Source of the DNA: Desulfobacterales bacterium
Lineage (GTDB): Bacteria; Desulfobacterota; Desulfobacteria; Desulfobacterales; SURF-7
Assembly (NCBI GenBank): GCA_018693105.1
Contig: JABHLN010000006.1
Span: forward strand, 1 to 61,701
Reading direction: 5' to 3'
Length of the DNA: 61,701 bases
Positions 38,199 to 47,218 of the stretch are shown here, one piece after another. How positions within the stretch are numbered: the stretch's first letter is position 1; each line of letters begins with the position of its first letter. The notes below the pieces were generated by a model. That model had not been told where the DNA came from, made no database searches, and saw only the letters and a list, made by a program, of their open reading frames with translations. The translations under genes were made by a program, and so were the position numbers.

Positions 38199-38322
38199 AG
38201 ACCTTTGCAGAATGCTCATTATTGTTCAAGTTCAAGGAAGATGAAAATTTTATACCGGGATGACTTTGAACTAGGAGGAAAAGAAAAAGACCTTTGAAAA
38301 AAGTAAATTCTCCAAAGGTCTT
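38199..38322. repeat. Possible small inverted-repeat element
   Basis: AGACCTTTGCAGAAT at 38199-38213 recurs inverted near the right end as AGACCTTTGGAGAAT, spanning about 124 bases. A third AGACCTTTG lies inside, forming the terminator listed separately. This looks like a miniature inverted-repeat element whose end now serves as a terminator, but no target duplication was identified. Confidence 0.35.
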
Positions 38323-38323
38323 T
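38286..38323 (-). terminator. Rho-independent terminator
   Basis: AAAGACCTTTG pairs perfectly with CAAAGGTCTTT. On the minus strand it is followed by TTTTTCTTTT. It lies about 95 bases after the stop of the ligase gene at 38418 and ends that transcript. Confidence 0.75.
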
Positions 38324-38417
38324 GTAAATGCACCACATAGCAAAGGGAATGAAAAAGTAAGCAACGGATTGCTGCTTACTGAAACATGATTTCGGTTACA
38401 GGTCGATCATAATAATA

Positions 38418-40031
38418 TCATTTCATACAATCAGGATATTTAAATACATTCGAAGCATCCTTGCTGAAATCATCCTTTAACAGCCGACCAAGGTTTTTCT
38501 CAGATGCTGTCTTTGGAATTTCATCAACAACCTGAAGGTATGTGGGAATAAAACTCTTTTCAAGGTCTGAATTCAAGAGTGCTTCAAAGATATTTTTAGG
38601 TATTATTTCCTGGCCGGGAACAGCATTTAATGCAGCAACTATATCGCTTTCTCCAGGTGCTCCTGACTCTGCAGGAACTCCGTATACACATACATCGGAA
38701 ACTTCCGATAACTCAGCCATTGCCTTCTCAATAGATTCCGGAATTACAAAATCACCCTGACGCCTTAGCCCGCCACCCATACGAAAATCAAAAAACAACC
38801 AGCCATCTTCATCCTTGTGGACCATATCCCCTGTCCTGAGCCATCCTCCGCGGGTTTTTTCCTCTGAAGCTTTTTTGTTACCAATATACTCAACCTCGGT
38901 TTTTCCCTGTGGTAATCTCCCGATCAGTTCACCTATTTCACCGGGGTCAGTTTCAGTATCATCTTCTCTAACAACCTTCATCTCCCACATTCCTTCAAGG
39001 GGCTTTCCAAAAGATCCTATGGGACCGGCACCCACCGGATTATGTGCGAAGCCACCTTCAACAGTTCCGTACCATTCATGAATTTTTAAATTGAACCGTT
39101 TTTCAAAATTTTCCCAGATGGTTCTAGGTGTACCGGCACTGAGTACTTTTATGACCGGATTATCACCATCATTTGGTTTAACAGGTTCTGAATAAATTCC
39201 CATCATCATTCCACCAAGAAGAGAAAAAGTGGTGCATCCATATTTCCTGCACACATCCCAAATTCGGCTTTTTGTGAATTTGCGACTTATTACGCCTGGA
39301 ATAGAAAGAGTCAGAGCCGGAAGCATTGTAACGGCATTTGCATTTCCATGGGAAAGAGAAAGCCCGGTATAAAGTATATCATTCTCATCATACTGCCAGA
39401 CAAGCTTTGAAACAGCTTCTATACCCAGAAACCTATCGGCTTTACTTGTAACACCTTTGGGATTTCCTGTAGTCCCTGATGTATAAACTATCATAAAAGG
39501 ATCATTCAGAGAGTGCTGATCGGGAACTAAGCCGGGGGCCTCCGGACCTTCGAGTATTTCCTCCATACCTTGATATTTTGATGTGTCTACACCTTCAAAA
39601 TAATCACGGTTCATTACACTGACAAAATTCAGGTCAGGAATTGCCGGCAGCACTTTTTCCATATTCCCCATGAACTCACCGGCAAAGATAACACCTTTTG
39701 AGTTTGAATCTTTTATCTGGTATATCAGTTTATCACCTTTAGTGCGGGGATCTACAGGAACTATTACGGCTCCAAGGGCTGAAGCGGCATATTGGGCAAT
39801 AATTACTTCAGGGTGATTGCGAAGCAGGATTGTAAATACATCACCACGTCCTATGCCTTTCTTTTTTAATGCCTGAGCCAGTTTATTCCCCTTAAGAACA
39901 AGGTCAGAATAGGTTAGCACCTCATCAGAATATGGATGACATTCAAATGTCAAAACCTTGAAATCAGGTTTTTCCTCGGCTTTTGCCATCATTTCAAAAG
40001 CCATAATCCCGGGTAATTTACTTTCAGCCAT
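38418..40031 (-). CDS. AMP-dependent CoA ligase, CaiC-like
   Basis: This 537-residue ANL-family ligase has VYTSGTTGNPKGV (P-loop), WYGTVEGGF (with Val-Glu where many relatives have Thr-Glu) and GGWLRTGDMVHKDEDGWLFF. The hinge reads FRMGGGLRRQGDFV. The C-terminal catalytic region reads PKTASEKNLGRLL rather than the usual TGKxxR pattern. These departures resemble the carnitine/crotonobetaine--CoA ligase branch rather than long-chain FadD. It has its own terminator and a hairpin repeat upstream, so it is probably monocistronic. Confidence 0.87.
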   Translation of the reverse strand: MAESKLPGIMAFEMMAKAEEKPDFKVLTFECHPYSDEVLTYSDLVLKGNKLAQALKKKGIGRGDVFTILLRNHPEVIIAQYAASALGAVIVPVDPRTKGDKLIYQIKDSNSKGVIFAGEFMGNMEKVLPAIPDLNFVSVMNRDYFEGVDTSKYQGMEEILEGPEAPGLVPDQHSLNDPFMIVYTSGTTGNPKGVTSKADRFLGIEAVSKLVWQYDENDILYTGLSLSHGNANAVTMLPALTLSIPGVISRKFTKSRIWDVCRKYGCTTFSLLGGMMMGIYSEPVKPNDGDNPVIKVLSAGTPRTIWENFEKRFNLKIHEWYGTVEGGFAHNPVGAGPIGSFGKPLEGMWEMKVVREDDTETDPGEIGELIGRLPQGKTEVEYIGNKKASEEKTRGGWLRTGDMVHKDEDGWLFFDFRMGGGLRRQGDFVIPESIEKAMAELSEVSDVCVYGVPAESGAPGESDIVAALNAVPGQEIIPKNIFEALLNSDLEKSFIPTYLQVVDEIPKTASEKNLGRLLKDDFSKDASNVFKYPDCMK

Positions 40032-40069
40032 AACTTATCTCCTATTATTATATGTTTTTTTCGCAAGTT

Positions 40070-40222
40070 TGATGAACTCGTAAAAAGTATAACCGATGGC
40101 TAAGTAAAAATCTTCATATACAAGGCATAGTGGTTGATCAGGAGTGAAGGCATACATGCAGTACGTCGAACTTCTGATCAACCGCTATAACGCAGTAGAT
40201 GGAGACTTTTACGACGCCATCA
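40070..40222 (+). repeat. Dispersed hairpin repeat, reference copy
   Basis: This is the cleanest copy. The core at 40095-40222 (128 bases) runs from GATGGCTAAGTAAAAATC to GACTTTTACGACGCCATC. The inner arms GGTTGATCAG/CTGATCAACC pair perfectly around GGCATACATGCAGTACGTC. A third end motif, TGATGAACTCGTAAAAAGT, lies at 40070-40088 outside the core. It lies 91 bases from the stop of the TetR gene to its right. Confidence 0.93.
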
Positions 40223-40313
40223 AGTTTTATTCCAAAATAATTACTGATAATATCATAAAAGCCTTCCATCTGCATGGTTATTGAAAATTAAACTTTTTAC
40301 AAAAGCATTATTT

Positions 40314-40919
40314 TTAATCATTATCCGGAATAAGAAAACCTTTGATTGCCCTTACAAAAGATGCCTTTGCCCAGGCTGTAGTATGAGATTCCGGATCAAG
40401 AAACCACCGTGTAGCTATTCCTTGAGAAAAAGAACAAATAGCCCTTGCTGTGCTGTCAGGGTCAACACCAGTAAAGGTTTCGTTGCTAAGCCCGTCCTCA
40501 ATAACACCCTTCACTAGTTCTACCCAGCTTTCCACCCAATCATGGTATATAGTACGATATTCTTCGTCATGTATTGCCATGGACATACAGTCAATAAGGA
40601 TAGTAAACCCTATATTGCTATCAGAATCCCTCCGGTCATAAAGTGTCTGGAATGATAAAAGTTTTTCCAGGGGTTCGCCGTATTTTTCCATATTTTCTTC
40701 ACTTCTTTCGAGAATACGGCTGAAAAATTCATTAAAAACTGCTATGAAAAGTTCTTTCTTGGAATGAAAATAATGTGCAAGGCCGCCCTTGGAAAAGCCG
40801 GCAGCTTTTGCAATATCTGCCATTGTCACATTAGCATAACCCGAAGATGAAATTATCTTCATCCCGGCATTTAATATCTGGGTTTTTCTTATTGTTTCCA
40901 GCTCAGGTATATGAGGCAT
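40314..40919 (-). CDS. TetR/AcrR-family regulator
   Basis: This 201-residue TetR protein has the helix-turn-helix VTMADIAKAAGFSKGGLAHYF. The C-terminal region (YDRRDSDSNIGFTILIDC, TARAICSFSQGIATRW) resembles regulators of acyl-CoA metabolism. I chose the ATG at 40919 because AGGAG lies six bases upstream; the longer frame begins inside the promoter region. It is divergent from the CaiB/BaiF CoA-transferase gene, with an ACCGACC-type palindrome between them, so it probably represses both. Confidence 0.9.
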   Translation of the reverse strand: MPHIPELETIRKTQILNAGMKIISSSGYANVTMADIAKAAGFSKGGLAHYFHSKKELFIAVFNEFFSRILERSEENMEKYGEPLEKLLSFQTLYDRRDSDSNIGFTILIDCMSMAIHDEEYRTIYHDWVESWVELVKGVIEDGLSNETFTGVDPDSTARAICSFSQGIATRWFLDPESHTTAWAKASFVRAIKGFLIPDND

Positions 40920-40960
40920 AAATAAACTCCTGTGAACCCATAAAATCATATATTTCTACA

Positions 40961-41004
40961 ACCGACCGACTAACTGGACTGTTGACAGGTCAGCTGGTCG
41001 GTCA
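40961..41004. promoter_or_regulatory. TetR operator region between divergent genes
   Basis: ACCGACCGACTAACTGG on the left and GGTCAGCTGGTCGGTCA on the right form an imperfect inverted repeat with ACCGACC/GGTCGGT ends. On the minus strand TTAGTC and TATGAT at 17-base spacing overlap its left half and could be the TetR promoter. ACCGACC palindromes are typical of TetR regulators of fatty-acid genes. The rest of the gap to 41308 holds AT-rich sequence without a clear gene. Confidence 0.6.
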
Positions 41005-41308
41005 CTGAACCGTGTTAAAAAATCCTCCCATTAAAGTCAAGTCCTTTTTATTAATTTCCAATCTAAAAAAATATAATAATTACAAATTCAACAAAGACTT
41101 TACCTGTATGGCAGGGTTATCATAACAATGTATTGAAAATTATTAACGGTGAAAAACATGTCCCTTTATTGACCGTATTTATTATCGCTGATAGAAATAT
41201 GAAAAACCCACACAAGCCATATTTCTTGAACTTTTTTATTTTTATGTTAGTTATATCAATTCAATTTAATCATTAATAAAAGAAAGTTATTATCAGGAGA
41301 AACCATTC

Positions 41309-42544
41309 ATGACTAAAAAAAACAATGACAGGCAAAGCAAACCCGGCCCGCTTGATGGAATAAAAGTTGTCGAATATGGTGTGTTTCATGCTGGTCCGGG
41401 AGCAAATGCCATTCTGGGCGATCTTGGCGCAGAAGTTATTAAAATAGAGGCGGCTTCGGGAGACCCTTTACGATTATGGACAAAATCAGGTGAAAGAAAT
41501 TTTTCATTACCTAACGGCGAAGGCCTCCTTTTTGAAGTTTCAAACCGTAATAAGCAGGGAATCTGCCTCGATATAAAGAATGAAAAAGGATATGAAATTT
41601 TTCTTGATATGATTAAAGATGCTGATATTTTTCTCACAAACCTGAGGAAAAGTACAAAGAAAAAATTGGCTATTGATTATGATACACTATCTAAAACCAA
41701 CCCTAAACTTATACATGCAAATGTTTCAGGATACGGACCTGAAGGCCCCCTGAATAATATGGGTGCATTTGATCCCATGTGCCAGGGACGTTCAGGAATG
41801 ATGTATATTACCGGTTCGGAGAACCCAGTGCTTATCCAGTATGCTGTTCTTGATCAAGCCACAGCCATTGCAGCCAGTCAGGCGATAATGACTGCACTTT
41901 TTATAAGAGAACGGCAGGGGATTGGCCAGGAAATTCATATTTCCCTTTACAGCACAGCCATATGGCTTCTTCATTTCAATATGTTAATGACCAGCATGCT
42001 TTCAGAAAATCCGAATGTTCCCTGGATCCGTTCCTCAAACTCTCCCCTGCGCAACAACTTTCAATGCAAGGACGGGAAATGGATCATAGGAGTCCATCAC
42101 CCCGAAGAAAAATACTGGAAACCTTTTTGCAAGGCTACAAACAGAGAATCACTCATAGAGGATCCTCGTTTTATAGACCTTGAACATCGAATCAAAAATT
42201 GCAAGGAGTTGATAGCAATATTTGATGAGGTTTTTGAGACAAAAACACGGGATGAATGGATGGAAATACTGCCTGGTTACGGCCTTATGTTCACATCAGT
42301 TCAAGACATTTCAGAAGTATTAGATGACCCGCAGGCATTGGAAAACGATTATGTCGTTGATTTTGATTATGATGAATTCGGATCCTTCAAAATACCGGGC
42401 TATCCTGTACACTTCAGCACATTTCAGGCAGGCACAAAGACAGGAGCACCCAAAATAGGCGAGCATACCGATTTAATTATGGGGAAAATGGGGTACACCG
42501 CCGAGCAGATTGATGAACTTAGAAAAGAAGGTATAATAAATTGA
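41309..42544 (+). CDS. CaiB/BaiF-family (class III) CoA-transferase
   Basis: This 411-residue protein of the formyl-CoA transferase fold has GIKVVEYGVFHAGPGANAILGDLGAEVIKIE at the N terminus (shown here as recognised segments VVEYGVFHAG and LGDLGAEVIKIE). The catalytic Asp is D155 in GAFDPMCQG. It moves CoA between acyl-CoA and a free acid, allowing activation without ATP. It is controlled in all likelihood by the divergent TetR. It converges on the YceD gene. The actual acids are unknown, but activation of the same substrates as the neighbouring ligases is plausible. Confidence 0.9.
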   Translation: MTKKNNDRQSKPGPLDGIKVVEYGVFHAGPGANAILGDLGAEVIKIEAASGDPLRLWTKSGERNFSLPNGEGLLFEVSNRNKQGICLDIKNEKGYEIFLDMIKDADIFLTNLRKSTKKKLAIDYDTLSKTNPKLIHANVSGYGPEGPLNNMGAFDPMCQGRSGMMYITGSENPVLIQYAVLDQATAIAASQAIMTALFIRERQGIGQEIHISLYSTAIWLLHFNMLMTSMLSENPNVPWIRSSNSPLRNNFQCKDGKWIIGVHHPEEKYWKPFCKATNRESLIEDPRFIDLEHRIKNCKELIAIFDEVFETKTRDEWMEILPGYGLMFTSVQDISEVLDDPQALENDYVVDFDYDEFGSFKIPGYPVHFSTFQAGTKTGAPKIGEHTDLIMGKMGYTAEQIDELRKEGIIN

Positions 42545-42589
42545 AAGGGATCTATAAATTTGCTCTGAATCCCGCCTTTTTATGATATT

Positions 42590-43138
42590 TTATTTATCTA
42601 TCTTTAAATTCTTAAGTGCAGCAAATTGTGGATTTATATACTCATTTTCACAGTCACATTTCATATCATTCAGATTTGCACCGCAATTAGAACAAAGGCC
42701 TTTACATGATTCCCGACAAAGGGGTTTTACAGGAAAAGCCAATATCAGCTGTTCCTGAACAGAATCCTTAAGTTCAATCATCCCTCCTGAAAAATTAACT
42801 ACCTGCATATCATCTGTGCTTAGCTCAATTTCATCATCCAACAATCCATCAGGATCTTCTCCTTCTTCAGGCACAAAGGTCAATGAAAACGCTGGTCCAA
42901 TAAACGTTTCGTACTTCTCAACGCATCTACCGCATTGAATTCGTGCTTTAGTTTCAATATTTCCCGTCACCTCAATTACATTTATATTTCTTTTTACATT
43001 CAGCTTTATATCTATAGGAGAAATAAAATCACATTCACCGGCATTAACCATCTCTTCAAGAACAGGAAAATCATTAAACGTTTTTGAGTAACTCCGTGAA
43101 AGAACCGATTCTTTGATATCATCAATATCTATAAACAT
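42590..43138 (-). CDS. yceD: YceD/DUF177 family protein
   Basis: This 182-residue protein has the DUF177 signature: RIQCGRCVEKYE (about 88-99), then a Cys-rich CRESCKGLCSNCG tail with KCDCE. The family is tied to 23S rRNA accumulation and is usually encoded directly upstream of rpmF (ribosomal protein L32). Here no rpmF follows; the gene converges with the CoA-transferase 45 bases away. The gap on its other side (43139-43477) contains no recognisable feature. Confidence 0.85.
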   Translation of the reverse strand: MFIDIDDIKESVLSRSYSKTFNDFPVLEEMVNAGECDFISPIDIKLNVKRNINVIEVTGNIETKARIQCGRCVEKYETFIGPAFSLTFVPEEGEDPDGLLDDEIELSTDDMQVVNFSGGMIELKDSVQEQLILAFPVKPLCRESCKGLCSNCGANLNDMKCDCENEYINPQFAALKNLKIDK

Positions 43139-43477
43139 GGTGGAAACTCCTTATAAACTAATTGCAATTAATAATGTGAAATAAATTATAAATTATTAAA
43201 GGTGTCAAATCAATGTGATAAATTTGTAGATAAATCCATATTAAGTTAATCGAGCATTCGGGAAGTTTTTCCAGTTAAGCGGCTCTAAGGATAATTATCG
43301 ATTCCGCTCTTTGTAAAACTTTGAACAAAAAACTCCCTCACCCTTGAGTTAATTTTATTTTTTCATTTCCATTGACATATATTAAATCAAAAACTTAAAT
43401 AAGTGATGGCTCAAATGGAGAAAGCCTGAAAGTGACACACAAAATAAATTATAAATAAAAACCATAGGAGAAATAAA

Positions 43478-43900
43478 ATGACTGGTAATGATATTCAAAC
43501 AGACCTGAATAAGCTTATAGAAGAATGGATCGACACACCGGAACAAACAAAAAAAGCGTTTCTTCGATTAAAAAAACACCTTGAGTCACAAAGCGAAGTT
43601 AAATTTGATTTCAATGCACGACCGGGAATAAGCTATTCACTTCGTGCAACACATAATAAACAAAAAAGGCAATTGTATGTTATGTTAGATATTATTGACG
43701 ACGATCCTGAAAACCGATGGCTTTCTATATGTTTTTATGGTGAAATGATTACAGATCCTGATGAAGTTGGAGATCTTGTACCCGAAGGTCTTCTTGGAGA
43801 AGACGGCCATTGTTTTGATGTTGACGACTGGGATGAAAACAACCTGAAATATCTTGAGGCAAGGCTTGATGAAGCACATCAAAACGCATCAGAAGAGTAA
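43478..43900 (+). CDS. Acidic hypothetical protein
   Basis: This is a 140-residue, strongly acidic soluble protein of unknown function. The middle (VKFDFNARPGISYSLRA, then RQLYVMLDIIDDDP) looks like a beta-rich fold, and the C terminus is acidic and helical. AGGAG lies seven bases before the ATG. It stands alone between unrelated genes. I recognise no family. Confidence 0.7.
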   Translation: MTGNDIQTDLNKLIEEWIDTPEQTKKAFLRLKKHLESQSEVKFDFNARPGISYSLRATHNKQKRQLYVMLDIIDDDPENRWLSICFYGEMITDPDEVGDLVPEGLLGEDGHCFDVDDWDENNLKYLEARLDEAHQNASEE

Positions 43901-43998
43901 AATAGAATATTTTGTTAATTCATCATCAGGTCCTGCTATCAAAAATAACAAAACCTTGAGGCGGAAAAGCCGAACACATAAAATCATGCTTCTCAATT

Positions 43999-44520
43999 TT
44001 AATAATATGGCTTTCCGCTAAATGCAGGATTAATCCACTTTGAATCCCGGTTGAGTTGTCTTCGAAGGAGATCATCTACCAACACCTTAAATCTATTATA
44101 AAGCTGAACATTAATGTCATCCCTGAGATTTTCAACACATTTAATAGCTTTGGAAAACAGTCCTTTCAATAAAGTGTTTTCCTCGTGAAGAACCGAAATG
44201 GCAGGAACACCTTCTTTCTTTTTCGACTGATCGTTTAAGACTATTTCAAGCTCTGATTTAAATTGCCGGATCTCATTATTGCTATTCTGAAGATTACCTT
44301 CATTGAGTAATTCATTGAATTTAAAAAGTGATTCTTTCAAGTCACGATTGTCTTTATCCAAAACAGAACCTTCAACATCCACCCTTAAAAGAATATGGTC
44401 AAGCAATAATCCCATGCAGCGTACGGAACTCTGAGCACGGGGATCGTCAATTAAAGGGTAAATATCTGTTTCAAGGCTCGACTTCATTCCCAAAACGATT
44501 TCTGAAATTGAAGGTCGCAT
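43999..44520 (-). CDS. Helical hypothetical protein downstream of phosphotransferase-like gene
   Basis: This is a 173-residue, mostly alpha-helical protein without membrane segments. Helical N-terminal sequence beside a phosphotransferase-family gene recalls DUF6285 proteins, which often accompany such genes, but the match is only by eye. AGGAGG precedes the ATG. It follows the phosphotransferase-like gene on the same strand, separated by a shortened copy of the hairpin repeat. A joint role with that protein is an inference. Confidence 0.65.
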   Translation of the reverse strand: MRPSISEIVLGMKSSLETDIYPLIDDPRAQSSVRCMGLLLDHILLRVDVEGSVLDKDNRDLKESLFKFNELLNEGNLQNSNNEIRQFKSELEIVLNDQSKKKEGVPAISVLHEENTLLKGLFSKAIKCVENLRDDINVQLYNRFKVLVDDLLRRQLNRDSKWINPAFSGKPYY

Positions 44521-44540
44521 AATAATTCCTCCTAATATTA

Positions 44541-44595
44541 GATGAACTCGTATAAAGTATTAACGATGGTTAAGTAGAAATCTTCATAGCCATCA
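44541..44595 (+). repeat. Internally deleted copy of the dispersed hairpin repeat
   Basis: The outer third motif GATGAACTCGTATAAAGT and the left end GATGGTTAAGTAGAAATCTT are present. The sequence then jumps from CTTCATA straight to GCCATCA, the last bases of the right end. About 100 bases of the hairpin are missing. It ends three bases from the stop codon of the phosphotransferase-like gene. Confidence 0.8.
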
Positions 44596-44598
44596 AAT

Positions 44599-45597
44599 TT
44601 ATATACCTATATAATCTGCAAGCTTATAAATTATTTGACGACTCCAAAGCGCCATATTTGGAAGCTGCATACGATAGTCTTTTCCTGAATTAAAAAGATT
44701 AAGTCCCATTTGGAGACTTACGAATGTCTTCAAATCCCGAAATGTCTTGAAATATTCAATGTCCTGCAGTGATGGATTTATCCCGCTCACTTCCTTATAA
44801 TGATCAATCAACATCGGCATTAGGCGAGGATCATCTCTAAAAAACTGACACCAGGCAAAATCTTCGGGCGGATCTCCAAGGTGAGCATATTCCCAGTCAC
44901 ACATTGCAACAATTTTCTCTCCCTGCCAGATCTCTTCTCCAATACCATTGTTTCCTTTCAGCAAAGCGATAGCAGAAGATTCACCCGGCTGGTTTTCCCT
45001 TAGCCAGATCATAATACGATCCACCAGCGGGCTTGGTTCAGTAACATATTTTTCTATACGTTTCTGCCAAAAATCCAGATCGAGCCGCACACAATCGTTC
45101 TTGCTTTCAGGCACCTGCATTATTTCGTCAAAACCCAGAGCTTTCCAGTCGCATGTGTGTAACAAGGCAAGCTTTTCAGCCATTTCCCTGGTCATTTTCT
45201 CTCGAAGAGAATCATATTTGGGATCAGGGTCTTTTAGTTCAGGAATAAGAACCCTTCCTTCAACCGTTTCACGCACAAAAAACTCCCTCCCGTCAATCAG
45301 CCACTCGGGGTCGTTTTCGAACCATAAAGTTACCGGTAAAGGGATCTTACTGTTTTGAAGTTTATTATATACGGAATACTCAAAGAAAAGAGGAATATGG
45401 CAAACACTTCCTCCGGGTGTATCCATGCGAAAAACATATCCCTTCTCAATTAATCCCCCTTTCAGCTTCATGACAGTATTTACAAACCATGTTTCACGTG
45501 ACAGGCCCGGAAAAGACTGTTTAAATGAAATAACTTTTAAATCAATAGTTTCCGGTAGACGATACTTCAGATAATTTTCAAAAACCGATGCATTCAT
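44599..45597 (-). CDS. Phosphotransferase (APH)-family protein with altered catalytic loop
   Basis: This is a 332-residue protein of the aminoglycoside-phosphotransferase/FadE-associated fold. The downstream metal motif is preserved as MCDWEYAHLGDP. The catalytic loop, normally HGDxxxxN, reads LLKGNNGIGEEIW, so the catalytic Asp is missing. Close relatives with a similar GNNG loop appear, from memory, in lipid- or steroid-degrading bacteria, so this may be a conserved non-kinase branch that binds acyl-CoA or nucleotides. It is the first gene of a two-gene unit with the helical protein at 43999. Confidence 0.8.
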   Translation of the reverse strand: MNASVFENYLKYRLPETIDLKVISFKQSFPGLSRETWFVNTVMKLKGGLIEKGYVFRMDTPGGSVCHIPLFFEYSVYNKLQNSKIPLPVTLWFENDPEWLIDGREFFVRETVEGRVLIPELKDPDPKYDSLREKMTREMAEKLALLHTCDWKALGFDEIMQVPESKNDCVRLDLDFWQKRIEKYVTEPSPLVDRIMIWLRENQPGESSAIALLKGNNGIGEEIWQGEKIVAMCDWEYAHLGDPPEDFAWCQFFRDDPRLMPMLIDHYKEVSGINPSLQDIEYFKTFRDLKTFVSLQMGLNLFNSGKDYRMQLPNMALWSRQIIYKLADYIGI

Positions 45598-45796
45598 AAT
45601 TCTGCCCCCTGATAGAAAATTAAATATAATACCAAGTGAAAAAGATTATAATTGAATTTCCCCATACTTGCTCAATAATATAATAAATAGTATTATTTCA
45701 ATAGTGTTCTTAAAATTGATAAAAACAAATTCAATATTAAAGCCTTTTTTTCTTGCTGCTCAATTTATTAAAGATAATAAATCCTGAAAAATATTT

Positions 45797-47056
45797 ATGA
45801 AATTTATTGCAGATTTACATGTACATTCAAAGTATTCCATGGCCACTTCCAGAAGTCTTGACCTTGAAAATATTTATATCTGGGCCCAAATCAAAGGAAT
45901 AACCGTCGTCGGCACCGGTGACTTTACTCATCCTGCATGGTTCTCTGAAATTAAAGAAAAACTTGTCCCGGCAGAAAACGGTCTTTTCAAGCTGAAAAAT
46001 GAATTGGAAATTATATGCAGCGAGAAGGTTCCTCCTTCATGTCGCCGCAAGGTACGTTTTATACTATCAACTGAAATCAGCAGTATTTATAAAAAAAAAG
46101 GTAAAACAAGGAAGAATCATAACCTTGTATTTGTACCCGATCTAAAAACCGCATCAGAATTCAACTCAAAACTTGATGCTATAGGAAATATAAAATCGGA
46201 CGGCAGGCCAATACTTGGCCTTGATGCAAGGAATCTTTTTGAAATACTTCTCGAAACATCCGATATGTCTTACCTGATACCAGCCCATATATGGACCCCG
46301 TGGTTTTCAATGCTAGGGTCAAAGTCCGGTTTTAATTCTATAAAAGAATGTTTTGAAGACCTTACGCAATATATTTTTGCAGTTGAAACAGGCCTTTCAT
46401 CAGACCCATCCATGAACTGGTGTATTTCAGAACTCGACGATGTGACACTTATATCAAACTCGGATGCCCATTCACCTTCAAAGCTCGGAAGGGAAGCAAA
46501 CATATTAAATACAGAATTAGATTATTTCTCAATAAGAAAAACCCTGAAGTCCGGTGATCCGGCTCATTTTATAGGTACATATGAATTTTTCCCCGAAGAG
46601 GGCAAATATTATATGGATGGCCATAAAAAGTGTAATATACGCCTATCCCCCTTTGAAAGCATGAAAATGAACGGTATGTGCCCCAGGTGCGGAAAGCCAT
46701 TAACACTCGGCGTGTTGAACAGAGTGGAAGAACTGTCCGACAAGCCCAAAGGTAAAAAGCTTAAAAGGCATCATCCTTTTAACAGTATGATACCTCTTGA
46801 AGAAATCCTTTCTGAAATTCTAAAAGTAGGCCCAAAATCCAAAAAGGTTCAAAATAGTTACTTTTCTGCCATAAATACTTTCGGGCCGGAACTTGAAATA
46901 CTTAATACCTTACCTGAAGATGTTTTAAAAAAATCAGAAATCCCGCTTTTAGGTGAAGCCATAAAAAGAATGCGAAACAGAAAAATCAAAATTTCCCCGG
47001 GATATGACGGAGAGTTCGGAAAGATCAGGCTTTTCAATAAAGGAGAAATAGATTAA
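45797..47056 (+). CDS. Endonuclease Q family protein (PHP domain)
   Basis: This 419-residue protein starts with the PHP metal motif DLHVHSKYS and includes the further metal-site blocks GTGDFTHP, LSTEIS and SNSDAHSPSKLGRE. A zinc-finger-like CPRCGKPLTLG follows at about 295-305. This is the layout of endonuclease Q, which cuts DNA 5' of deaminated bases such as uracil and hypoxanthine. Family members are known from archaea and some bacteria. The ribosome binding site is weak. It stands alone. Confidence 0.85.
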   Translation: MKFIADLHVHSKYSMATSRSLDLENIYIWAQIKGITVVGTGDFTHPAWFSEIKEKLVPAENGLFKLKNELEIICSEKVPPSCRRKVRFILSTEISSIYKKKGKTRKNHNLVFVPDLKTASEFNSKLDAIGNIKSDGRPILGLDARNLFEILLETSDMSYLIPAHIWTPWFSMLGSKSGFNSIKECFEDLTQYIFAVETGLSSDPSMNWCISELDDVTLISNSDAHSPSKLGREANILNTELDYFSIRKTLKSGDPAHFIGTYEFFPEEGKYYMDGHKKCNIRLSPFESMKMNGMCPRCGKPLTLGVLNRVEELSDKPKGKKLKRHHPFNSMIPLEEILSEILKVGPKSKKVQNSYFSAINTFGPELEILNTLPEDVLKKSEIPLLGEAIKRMRNRKIKISPGYDGEFGKIRLFNKGEID

Positions 47057-47218
47057 AAGCTGCTTATATAAAAAACAGTTTATAGTAACAAAAAAAATCT
47101 CATACAGCCTGAAATATTTTGAAAAGGGCAAACATATTATCTTTTTTTAGGCAGGATATTTTAACTTATATTATAGATAATCAATAAACACTAATCTTTA
47201 TGAAAGCCGGGAGTGATT

